Below, one piece after another: positions 1 through 8,360 of a DNA stretch of 36,753 nt. Position 1 is the stretch's first letter. Each line of letters opens with the position of its first letter. The notes beneath the pieces are model-generated. The model saw nothing but the letters and a program-made list of their open reading frames with translations. It was not told the DNA's origin and made no database searches. The DNA comes from Planctomycetota bacterium (GTDB taxonomy: Bacteria > Planctomycetota > Planctomycetia > Planctomycetales > Planctomycetaceae): assembly GCA_021781115.1 (NCBI GenBank), contig JAJXXL010000332.1, positions 1 to 36,753 on the forward strand. The letters are read 5' to 3'. A program made the position numbers and the translations under genes.

Positions 1-27
1 CGATACTCTCACGATTGGGCCGTCACG

Positions 28-417
28 ATGACCAAGTGGCTCATTACAAAGGCGAGCCGCGGCGTAAAATGGCAACTCGTCGAGTTTCTCGGTCCAAATG
101 GCGGCGAGTCAGCAGGCATCGTTGACTTGATGGCAATTCGCAAGGACCACGGGCAAACGTCTGGCGGAATCAGGCGAGGCGACCTCTTCGAGATCATTCT
201 TCTGCAAGTGAAGGGTGGTAATGCGAGGTGGCCGACACAGTCAGACATTGAGCGGTTGCGGCGGGTCGCCAGGCACCATCGGGCAAAATGTGTCCTGCTT
301 GCAGAGTGGAAAAAGGGGAGTCAGCCGTGTTTTTACCGCCTGACAAATCGATCGAAGCCGCGGGTCGATCTCACGCGGGAATGGGTCGAAGCGCCCCCGA
401 CCGAGGTTTTTGGATAG
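28..417 (+). CDS. Hypothetical protein, possible PD-(D/E)xK-like nuclease fold
   Basis: 129-aa ATG ORF. 'GIVDLMAIRKD...LFEIILLQVKGGNARWP' resembles a D...(E/Q)xK core (QVK variant) with adjacent strands; weak family recognition only. Confidence 0.5.
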   Translation: MTKWLITKASRGVKWQLVEFLGPNGGESAGIVDLMAIRKDHGQTSGGIRRGDLFEIILLQVKGGNARWPTQSDIERLRRVARHHRAKCVLLAEWKKGSQPCFYRLTNRSKPRVDLTREWVEAPPTEVFG

Positions 418-439
418 TATCGGCGGCCGCAACTGACAC

Positions 440-488
440 ATCGTCAGCCGCGACGCAACTGGCTGGCGCGCAGCGGGTTGTACATGAC
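440..488 (+). repeat. Interspersed repeat copy 1 (core atcgtcagccgcgacgcaactggctggcgcgcagcgggttgtacatgac)
   Basis: Hand alignment: about 44/49 identity with copy 2. Confidence 0.75.
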
Positions 489-618
489 GGTGTTCCTGAC
501 TATGCCGCCGTCCGGGGGGAAGCACCAGAACCAGACATCCATTAACTGCGGCTGGTTCGTACCGGAACGGCCGCGTCGGCACCGCGTTTCGGCGTGTGCA
601 TCGAGTTGGCGCATCGGC

Positions 619-667
619 ATCGTCAGCCGCGGCGCAACTTGCTGGCGCATTGCGGGTTGTACATGAC
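619..667 (+). repeat. Interspersed repeat copy 2 (atcgtcagccgcggcgcaacttgctggcgcattgcgggttgtacatgac)
   Basis: Hand alignment with copies 1 and 3, no gaps over 49 bp. Confidence 0.75.
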
Positions 668-886
668 GATCCGCCCGGGTCTGACCAAAATGGTGGGCGC
701 AACGCCGCCGATTTGCAGCGTACGCGGGTGGGCTACGATGGGTGCCGATTTCGCATACTCCCTGCGCGGCTCTTCGCGACGAGCCGCGCACGAAGTAAGT
801 GGTCGAGCGAACAATAATAGTAGGGCCGACAACTCGGCGGGCACTCCCAACACCGCGTCAGGCCTCCTTGCGAGCCCGGCGTCAGG

Positions 887-935
887 ATCGTCGGACTCGG
901 CGCAACGTGTTGTTGCATTATGGGTTGTACATGAC
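887..935 (+). repeat. Interspersed repeat copy 3 (atcgtcggactcggcgcaacgtgttgttgcattatgggttgtacatgac)
   Basis: About 40/49 identity with copy 2 by hand; invariant gggttgtacatgac tail. Confidence 0.7.
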
Positions 936-1156
936 GCTGTCCCTGACGAAGCAGCCGCGTCAGGACGGGGCGGGCGGCGGCGACGTTTTCTTGGGGGGTG
1001 TCGGTTCGACGGTTGGCCATGGTGCGCAGGTGGGCGAATGGGGTATACAAATCTTGGGGCCGAAGCCGCGAAGGCGTCGAGAACCGAAATCGCACACAGC
1101 ACGACTGACCAGAAAACCAGGGTCTCTTTGTTTCGTTTCCTGTTCGGTTTTGAAAT

Positions 1157-2848
1157 TCATAGCCGGCCGCTACGGAACACACCGTAAATCAGCCAAATGC
1201 CCAACAGGCTCGACAGGGCGAACGTGGGAATGGTGATCCACCACGATGCACTGCCCGTGGTGCGAATGACCATGGCCGATGCGACGATCAGGGCCGACAT
1301 GACCAAGCCGATGACGATGCGGTTGCTGGATCGGTCGACTTCCGTCATGAGCTGTTCGAGGTGCCGGTGCTCCAGTTGAATTCGCAGGTCGTCGTGGCTC
1401 AGTTTTTGCAGTGTTCGCCCCAAATGGACTGGAAATTCGTGCAGCAGCCGGCCGAGTAGCCGGGCTTCGTCGAACAGTTTGCCCGCCATGCGCTGAGGGT
1501 TGTAGCGCTCGGTCACGAGGCGTTCGATGATTGGCGCCAGGTGTTCGGTCAGTTTGAACTCGGGATCGAGTTCGCGGCCCACGCCCTCGAGCGTGACAAT
1601 GGCGCGAATCAGCAGCATCAGGTCGGCGGGGTAGCGAATGCCGTGCACGGCCAGGATGTTGACAAAATCTCGCAGCAACTGGCCAACATCAATTTTTTCG
1701 AGCGGCAACCCATAATACCCGTCGATAAAATCCCGCAGGTCGCTGCGCAGCAGCGGGCGATCGATCGGGCGATAAGGCTTGCCCACCAGCAGCACCTGAT
1801 CGACCGCCCGGGCGACGTCGCCGCGAATCACGGCGGTGAGCAGGTCAATCAGTTCCTCGCGTTTTTCGTCATCAAGTCGGCCGACCATGCCGTAGTCGAT
1901 CAGGCCAATGACGCCGTCGGGCAGCACGCGGATGTTGCCGGGGTGTGGGTCGCCGTGAAACAGGCCGAATTCAAAAGCCATTTTGATAAAAATGCGAGCG
2001 CCGTTGGCAGCGACCTCGGCGGGATTCAAGCCGGCAGCGATCAGGGCGGCCCGGTCATTGACCCGCAAGCCGTCGACAAAATCCATCGTGACGACGGCTT
2101 CGGAAGTCAGTTCCCAGTAGACCTGCGGGACGAAGAGTGTGGCGTCATTGCGGAACAGTCGGCGAAATTCGTCGATCGTCCGCCCTTCGCGATAAAAATT
2201 GACTTCGCGATGGATTGAGCGGGAGAACTGACTCACCAGCCCAACGGGGTCGAATATTCCGGCTTCCGGAATATGCTTCTCGATCAACTGGGCCAATTCG
2301 GTCATCAGCGACAGATCGCGTTCCAGTTCACTCACCACGCCCGGCCGGCGGATTTTCACGGCCAGCGGCGTTCCACCAAGATGGCGTGCGCGGTGCACTT
2401 GCGCGAGCGAACCGGCGGCAAGTGGTTCGACCTCGAAACTGGCGAATAACCGTGCGGCGGGGGCTCCCAGTTCCTCTTCGAGAATGCGAACCGCCTCTGC
2501 GCCGGGAAATGGCGGCACCCGTTCCTGAAGGTGTTCGAGTTCATTGACGACGGCCGGGGGCACCAGATCGGGGCGCGTGCTGGCCAGTTGCCCGAATTTG
2601 ACAAACGTCGGCCCCAGCTCTTCCAGGGCCAGACGGATCCGCTGGGCCCGCGTCAACCGGGGGTGGGCGTCGGCCCGCCGCCGCAACACCACCCGCCGCC
2701 ACCATTGCAGGTATGGCATCAGCCGCAATTGCTCGACGACGTCGCCGAAGCCGTAGTTGAGCAGCACCGTCGCGATTTCGCGAAGGCGCCCCAGATTGCG
2801 CAGAAATCGCAACGGCGAAATGTCGAGCACGACCTGTCCTTGAGGCAA
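1157..2848 (-). CDS. ubiB: ABC1/AarF/UbiB family atypical protein kinase
   Basis: 563 aa with 'LGPTFVKFGQLASTRPDLVP', 'PLAAGSLAQVHRA', 'LAVKIRRPGV', 'FGLFHGDPHPGNIRVL', 'GLIDYGMVGRL' motifs and two C-terminal TM segments. Position 2848 is a TTG; the true start may be a nearby GTG. Confidence 0.93.
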   Translation of the reverse strand: MPQGQVVLDISPLRFLRNLGRLREIATVLLNYGFGDVVEQLRLMPYLQWWRRVVLRRRADAHPRLTRAQRIRLALEELGPTFVKFGQLASTRPDLVPPAVVNELEHLQERVPPFPGAEAVRILEEELGAPAARLFASFEVEPLAAGSLAQVHRARHLGGTPLAVKIRRPGVVSELERDLSLMTELAQLIEKHIPEAGIFDPVGLVSQFSRSIHREVNFYREGRTIDEFRRLFRNDATLFVPQVYWELTSEAVVTMDFVDGLRVNDRAALIAAGLNPAEVAANGARIFIKMAFEFGLFHGDPHPGNIRVLPDGVIGLIDYGMVGRLDDEKREELIDLLTAVIRGDVARAVDQVLLVGKPYRPIDRPLLRSDLRDFIDGYYGLPLEKIDVGQLLRDFVNILAVHGIRYPADLMLLIRAIVTLEGVGRELDPEFKLTEHLAPIIERLVTERYNPQRMAGKLFDEARLLGRLLHEFPVHLGRTLQKLSHDDLRIQLEHRHLEQLMTEVDRSSNRIVIGLVMSALIVASAMVIRTTGSASWWITIPTFALSSLLGIWLIYGVFRSGRL

Positions 2849-3207
2849 GGGTTACAAACGGGCTGGACCGATTGTATTGCGAATTCGGCCTGAACGCGAT
2901 TGACACAAAATACCCAGGTGACCGTCTCCCCGGGCGCAGCACCTGTGCCGGGAAAGCATGCGGCACGACAAACCGCCGCGCTGTTCTGTGGAAAGTGCAC
3001 GCTCGATTCCGCCGAATGCAGGGAAACACCTCCCGCCATGCGCTGCAAACAGAACCTAAGCTTTTCAGACTAACACGGCATCCCCCCGAAATCGTCCTGC
3101 CCAAATCGCTTCACGGCGACCAGTACCGCTCGTAAGCCCCCGTTGCGTTTCGCTTGTCACGAGCAGTTCCACCAATATCCTGCCAACGCATTGCCGCCCG
3201 GTAGTCC

Positions 3208-3822
3208 ATGAACCTCAAACTCCGAATCACCCCGCGCTGGCTGCCACTGACGTTTGCGTTGTGGGCGGGAGCTATTGCCGCAGGGCTGGTTCCGCTCGCA
3301 CAGCACCAGTTCACTGCGGGCGATGCGGCGACGCCACCGACGTACTGGCCGGGCGCCAGCAATATTCAGCGGACGCCGGGGCGGCCGACACTGGTGATGT
3401 TCACGCATGGCAATTGTCCCTGCACTCGCGCCAGCCTGGGCGAGCTCGACCAGATCCTGGCGCACCACCCGCACCAGCTTGATGCGTTCATCGTTGCGTT
3501 TCGCACCGAAACGACGCCCGACCCGGCTGCCGATCGAACCGGGCGTATTACGGCGACAGGTCTGGCGATGACCTTTGATGACGACGGGGCCCGCGAGGCC
3601 AACCTGTTTCAGGCACGCACGTCGGGCCAGGTCATGCTTTACGCCCACGACGGTCGATTGACGTTCAGCGGTGGAATTACCGGTTCGCGCGGTCATGCGG
3701 GTGAAAACGCGGGCCGCACGGCTGTGGAAATGCTGCTTGACGGCCAACGCGGCCCGGTCGTGACAACGCCAGTCTTCGGCTGCACGCTGCCCGCGTGTTC
3801 TGTTCGTACCAGAAGCCACTGA
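3208..3822 (+). CDS. RedB-like membrane-anchored thioredoxin-fold protein
   Basis: N-terminal TM segment, 'TLVMFTHGNCPCTRASLGEL' (CPC motif) as in RedB-type proteins. Confidence 0.65.
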   Translation: MNLKLRITPRWLPLTFALWAGAIAAGLVPLAQHQFTAGDAATPPTYWPGASNIQRTPGRPTLVMFTHGNCPCTRASLGELDQILAHHPHQLDAFIVAFRTETTPDPAADRTGRITATGLAMTFDDDGAREANLFQARTSGQVMLYAHDGRLTFSGGITGSRGHAGENAGRTAVEMLLDGQRGPVVTTPVFGCTLPACSVRTRSH

Positions 3823-3894
3823 TCAATCGGCAACGCTCGATGCGCGAATTGCAAAAAAGACGCTGATTTCCCCGGCACTCTCAGGATACTCCGC

Positions 3895-5529
3895 ATGTCG
3901 CCCACCACAGCCTCTCCCGAATACGACAAGTCCATTGCTGAACGGGCTGCGGTCATTTATTCGAGCAGCCTGCAGACGCTGTACCGGCAGATTGACCGCA
4001 TTTTTGCGGTGCTGATGCCGCTGCAATGGGTTGCCGGCATTGCCGCGGCGATCTGGATTTCGCCGCGTGCCTGGTCGGGTGTCGACAGCCAGATTCACCT
4101 GCACGTGTGGGCCGCCATCTTGCTCGGCGGCGTACTGTGCAGCCTGCCGATGTATCTCGTGGCGCGACTGCCGGGCCAGGCGGCGACGCGGCAGGTGATT
4201 GCGATCTCGCAGATGTTGTGGTCGGCGTTGTTGATTCACCTCACCGGGGGCCGCATCGAAACGCACTTTCACGTATTCGGCAGCCTTGCGATTCTGAGTT
4301 GTTATCGCGACTGGAGGGTGTTGGCGACAGCCACGGGCGTGATTGCGGCCGATCACCTGGTGCGCGGGTATTGGCTACCGGCATCAGTGTTTGGCGTCGA
4401 TGCGGCACCGATGTGGCGGGCGCTCGAACATGCCGGCTGGGTCGTGTTTGAAGATCTGTTTCTGGTTTGCAGCTTCCCCCAATGCCTGCGCGACGTGCGG
4501 GTGGGTGCACGGCAGCAGGCTGAACTCGAAGTCAGCCATCGCCTTGTCGAGTGCCGGGTGGAAGAGCGCACCCGCGAACTGGCGGAAACGAACGCATCGC
4601 TGGTGAGCGAAATTCGTGACCGGTGCCGGGCCGAGGAGGAATTGCGCAACCTGCAAGCCCGGCACCTCGAAACCGCCCGTCGCGCCGGCATGGCCGAAAT
4701 CGCCACGAGTGTGCTGCACAATGTGGGCAATGTGCTCAATAGCGTCAACGTGTCGGCGGGTGTCATTCGCAGCCGCCTGGAGGACTCGGGCGCGGCCGAC
4801 TTGCGGCAGGTTATCGAATGTGTCGAGCAGCACGCCGCCAACCTGGGAGAATATGTCACAAATGACCCGCGTGGCCAGCACCTGCCTGCTTTCCTGATCA
4901 CGCTGGGCCGGCAAATTGCCGACGAGACTGAGGCGACGACGGTCGAAACGGAATTGCTGATTCGCAACATCGAGCACATTAAGGGCATCGTGTCGCTGCA
5001 ACTCAGCTATGCCGGTGTATCGGGGGTGCTCGAGCAGACGTCTATCGGCGACCTCGTCGAGGATTCAATCCGAATCAACGCCGCATCGATGGACCGCCAC
5101 GACATTCAGACTGAACTCGACATCGCCGACATCCCGCCGCTGCTGGTCGAAAAGCAGAAGCTGATGCAAATCATTGTCAACCTGATCAGCAACGCGAAGT
5201 ACGCCCTGAAGGAAGGCCACCCCCCCGAAAAGCGCATGATTGTGCGGGCCGAGCGGTGCGGCGCGAACCGCATGCAGGTGCACGTCACTGACAACGGCGT
5301 AGGCATATTGCGGGAGAACCTGACGCGGATTTTTTCGCACGGGTTCACGACGCGGCAAGACGGGCATGGCTTCGGCCTGCACAGTGCCGCAAACCTGGCG
5401 CGGGAACTGGGTGGCACGCTGACTGTCAAAAGTGAGGGCTTTGGCCGCGGCGCGCAGTTCACGCTCGATATTCCACTCTCGGCAACGGCCGCCGCCGGTT
5501 ACGAGACGGCGTTAGCGCAGGGCGGTTAG
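3895..5529 (+). CDS. Membrane sensor histidine kinase
   Basis: Multi-TM N-terminus with 'LTGGRIETHFHVFGSLAILSCYRDW', coiled coil, H-box-like 'MAEIATSVLHNVGNVLNSVNVSAG', N/G boxes 'IIVNLISNAKYAL', 'VTDNGVGI', 'DGHGFGLHSAANLARELGG'. Confidence 0.9.
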   Translation: MSPTTASPEYDKSIAERAAVIYSSSLQTLYRQIDRIFAVLMPLQWVAGIAAAIWISPRAWSGVDSQIHLHVWAAILLGGVLCSLPMYLVARLPGQAATRQVIAISQMLWSALLIHLTGGRIETHFHVFGSLAILSCYRDWRVLATATGVIAADHLVRGYWLPASVFGVDAAPMWRALEHAGWVVFEDLFLVCSFPQCLRDVRVGARQQAELEVSHRLVECRVEERTRELAETNASLVSEIRDRCRAEEELRNLQARHLETARRAGMAEIATSVLHNVGNVLNSVNVSAGVIRSRLEDSGAADLRQVIECVEQHAANLGEYVTNDPRGQHLPAFLITLGRQIADETEATTVETELLIRNIEHIKGIVSLQLSYAGVSGVLEQTSIGDLVEDSIRINAASMDRHDIQTELDIADIPPLLVEKQKLMQIIVNLISNAKYALKEGHPPEKRMIVRAERCGANRMQVHVTDNGVGILRENLTRIFSHGFTTRQDGHGFGLHSAANLARELGGTLTVKSEGFGRGAQFTLDIPLSATAAAGYETALAQGG

Positions 5530-5727
5530 CAGCCCGCGGGTGTGAAAAGCCGCGTCGCAAGCCCTGCGTCAAAATCTTGACACCATCCGGGGCGCGGGGC
5601 AACCCGGCGTCTTACGGGGGAGCCAGCTTAAAGGGAAGTCGAATTGTTGCCACGCACGGCTTGCGGCTGACAGGAGCGTAAGGGCTGCGAAATCATTAAA
5701 TCAGTTTTTTTCAAAGGATGATTCACA

Positions 5728-7830
5728 ATGTCGTCTGGCATCACTGGCGTCACCGTCGAGCCGAACCTGCGGATTCTGGTCGTCGACGACAACGAGGCGA
5801 TTCACGCCGATTTTCGCAAGGTGCTCTGCGGTCCTTCGCGCACAGTAAGCAACCTCGCGGCGGCCCGCGCCGCGTTCCTGGGCGACGCGGTGCCGGTTGC
5901 GGCGCCGCGCTCGTTTGAAATTGATTCGGCGTTTCAAGGGCAGGAAGCGCTCGAGAAAGTGCGACAGGCGGTGCGGGAACAACGGCCCTATGCCATGGCG
6001 TTCGTCGATGTACGCATGCCGCCCGGCTGGGATGGCATTGAAACGGTCCGCAGAATCTGGCAGGAATACCCGCGGCTGCAAGTTGTGATTTGCACGGCGT
6101 ATTCGGATTATTCGTGGGACAAAACCGCTGAGGTGCTCACGCAGACTGATCGGCTGCTGTTTTTGAAAAAGCCGTTCGACAACATCGAAGTCAGGCAATT
6201 CGCCAGTGCGCTCACGGAAAAGTGGCGGCTGGAACGCGAAGCCGAATTTCGCGAGCAGGAACTCGAAAAGACCGTGGCCCAGCGGACTGACGAACTTCGT
6301 GAAACGTATGCCTGTTACGTCCAGTCGGAAGGGCGATATAACCTGGTCGCTGAGAATACCAGTGATATGATCAGCCGTCATGACCGCGACGGCGTGTTTC
6401 TATTCGCCTCGTCGGCCTCGCGCGTCTTGTTCGACTACGAGCCGGCGCAGCTCGTCGGGCGGAACCTGTTTGAATTCCTGAGCGCCGGCTCGGCAACCGA
6501 GCTTTGCCGTGAACAGGCCAGTACGCTTGCGGCCTGGTGCGAAGCACCGGCGACGTACCAGCTCACGCGAAAGAACGGCGGCACGGTGTGGGTTGAAACC
6601 AGCGTGCGGCAGGTATGCGACGAATCGGGCGAGCTCAGGGAGTATGTGTGCACGACACGCAATGTTTCCCGTCGCAAGCGGCTCGAACAGGAATTGGTGC
6701 ACTCGCAGAAACTCGAGGCGATGGGCCGGCTGGCCGGGGGGGTGGCGCACGATTTCAACAACCTGCTGACGATCATTCTTGGCAACACCGAACTGATTGT
6801 CGACGACGTGCCCCGCGACAGTCGGCTGCGCGAGCCGATTGATGAGATTCATGCGGCGGGGCAACGCGCCGTGGCACTCACCGAGCAATTGCTGACATTC
6901 GGCCGCGAACCACTGATTGAACACGAAGCCGTCGATCTGAACGAAGTGGTAGCACGCATGGAACGGCGGCTGCTGCCGCTGTTGGGCGACCAGATTCAGA
7001 TGGAATTCTGCCTTGATCCACGGCTACCCCGCGTGAACGCCAAGGCGTCGCAACTCGAGCAGATCCTGTTGAACCTGGCGCTCAATGCACGCGACGCCAT
7101 GCCCGATGGCGGGCGGCTGATCTGTTCGACGCACGTTGTCGAATTGCCAGACGAGTCGGCGTCTGCGCCGGCGGGCCTGCTGCCAGGGCGGTATGCTCTG
7201 CTGACGGTCGCTGATACAGGCCAAGGCATGGATGAAGCGACCAAATCGCGCGCGTTTGAACCGTTTTTCACGACAAAGCCACTGGGTGGCGGCATGGGCA
7301 TGGGCCTCGCGTTGGCGTTTGGAATCGTGCGGCAATTCGGAGGGCGGATTGACGTGGTCAGCGAACCCGATGCCGGCGCGATCTTCCGCATTGCATTGCC
7401 GCTCAGTGATCTGCCGTTGTTGGCCGAACACGCACCCAACCTGGCCTTTCGCCCGAACCGCGGCGCCGAAACCCTGCTGATTGTCGATGATCAGGACGCG
7501 GTGCGCGGCTTGGCCCGGCGGATTCTGGCCGGTCGCGGTTACCATGTGCTGGAGGCGTCGAACGGGGCCGAAGCGATGCGCATCAGCGACGAATACGAAC
7601 ACGCAATTCACCTGCTGGTCACGGATGTGATTATGCCCGAAATGAGTGGCCGACAGGTGGCAGAAAGCCTGTTGCCGCGCCGTCCGGAAATGAAGGTGCT
7701 CTTCGTGTCGGGTTATACGGCCGACGCCCTGGATGAATGCACGCTGCTCAACCCCGATGCCGACTACCTGCAAAAGCCGTATTCGCGCGATTCACTGGCC
7801 TGCCGCGTGCGTCAACTGCTGGATCGTTGA
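5728..7830 (+). CDS. Hybrid histidine kinase: REC-PAS-HisKA-HATPase-REC
   Basis: N-terminal receiver 'ILVVDDNEAIH...FVDVRMPPGWDGIE', PAS region, 'LEAMGRLAGGVAHDFNNLLTII', 'LLNLALNARDAMPDGG', C-terminal receiver 'LLIVDDQDAVR...LVTDVIMPEMSGRQ'. Confidence 0.93.
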   Translation: MSSGITGVTVEPNLRILVVDDNEAIHADFRKVLCGPSRTVSNLAAARAAFLGDAVPVAAPRSFEIDSAFQGQEALEKVRQAVREQRPYAMAFVDVRMPPGWDGIETVRRIWQEYPRLQVVICTAYSDYSWDKTAEVLTQTDRLLFLKKPFDNIEVRQFASALTEKWRLEREAEFREQELEKTVAQRTDELRETYACYVQSEGRYNLVAENTSDMISRHDRDGVFLFASSASRVLFDYEPAQLVGRNLFEFLSAGSATELCREQASTLAAWCEAPATYQLTRKNGGTVWVETSVRQVCDESGELREYVCTTRNVSRRKRLEQELVHSQKLEAMGRLAGGVAHDFNNLLTIILGNTELIVDDVPRDSRLREPIDEIHAAGQRAVALTEQLLTFGREPLIEHEAVDLNEVVARMERRLLPLLGDQIQMEFCLDPRLPRVNAKASQLEQILLNLALNARDAMPDGGRLICSTHVVELPDESASAPAGLLPGRYALLTVADTGQGMDEATKSRAFEPFFTTKPLGGGMGMGLALAFGIVRQFGGRIDVVSEPDAGAIFRIALPLSDLPLLAEHAPNLAFRPNRGAETLLIVDDQDAVRGLARRILAGRGYHVLEASNGAEAMRISDEYEHAIHLLVTDVIMPEMSGRQVAESLLPRRPEMKVLFVSGYTADALDECTLLNPDADYLQKPYSRDSLACRVRQLLDR

Positions 7831-8360
7831 ACGCCGCGGATGTGCCAGCCAGTGCAGGGCCTGTGCGGTTGTCGGCTTTGTGGCTTTTGCGTTCCGGGGT
7901 GTCCTGTCGCGCCTCATTACCGGGCGCACGGCGAGACCGCACGGCATGCCATGGGTGGCGAGCCGGCAAGTGCGTCGCGGGTGGGATTGCGGGGCGGGAC
8001 GATTCAGCGCGGGCTTTCGTCGTTTGCCGGTTTCTGGTAATTCGACGCCCAGGAATCGCGGCGTCAAAGAAAAACAGGCGAAACCTTTGGCGATCGCCGG
8101 GGTTTAATAGCAATCGGGTCATTTCCGCCCGGTCGCCCAGGCGGGGCGCCGCGCCGCTGGCGGCCGCTCTGGGTCTTCATAGGGTCGCCACCGTTTTGAA
8201 CCGGGCGAAGTCCATCCGTATTCGCGGTATCCGGCAAATTCACATCGGTCATTTCGTGCCGCGGGTTGCATGACACGCAGCCGCGACTGCGGTTCGCTGG
8301 AATTGGTTCGTTTTTCACTGGCAGGCGTGCGGGTTCGACCTGCACCTGAGACAGGGTTTC

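Noticed and set aside
440-935. CRISPR array
   Set aside because: Only three diverged copies, irregular spacing of 179 and 268 bp, no cas genes.
594-1187. 197-aa and neighbouring ORFs on both strands in the repeat tract
   Set aside because: Several mutually overlapping low-complexity ORFs, no motif, and they include the repeats; 'RHVQPxMxQxVAPxLT' peptides on the minus strand are just translations of the repeat.
8255-8285. Possible fourth copy of the 49-bp repeat (gcgggttgcatgacacgc)
   Set aside because: Only a short partial match to the gggttgtacatgac tail; no upstream core similarity. A similar short match at ~32100 (atgggttgcataacg) was rejected for the same reason.
8300-8360. tRNA-like T-arm (gggttcgacctgcac)
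   Set aside because: No matching acceptor, D or anticodon arms upstream.
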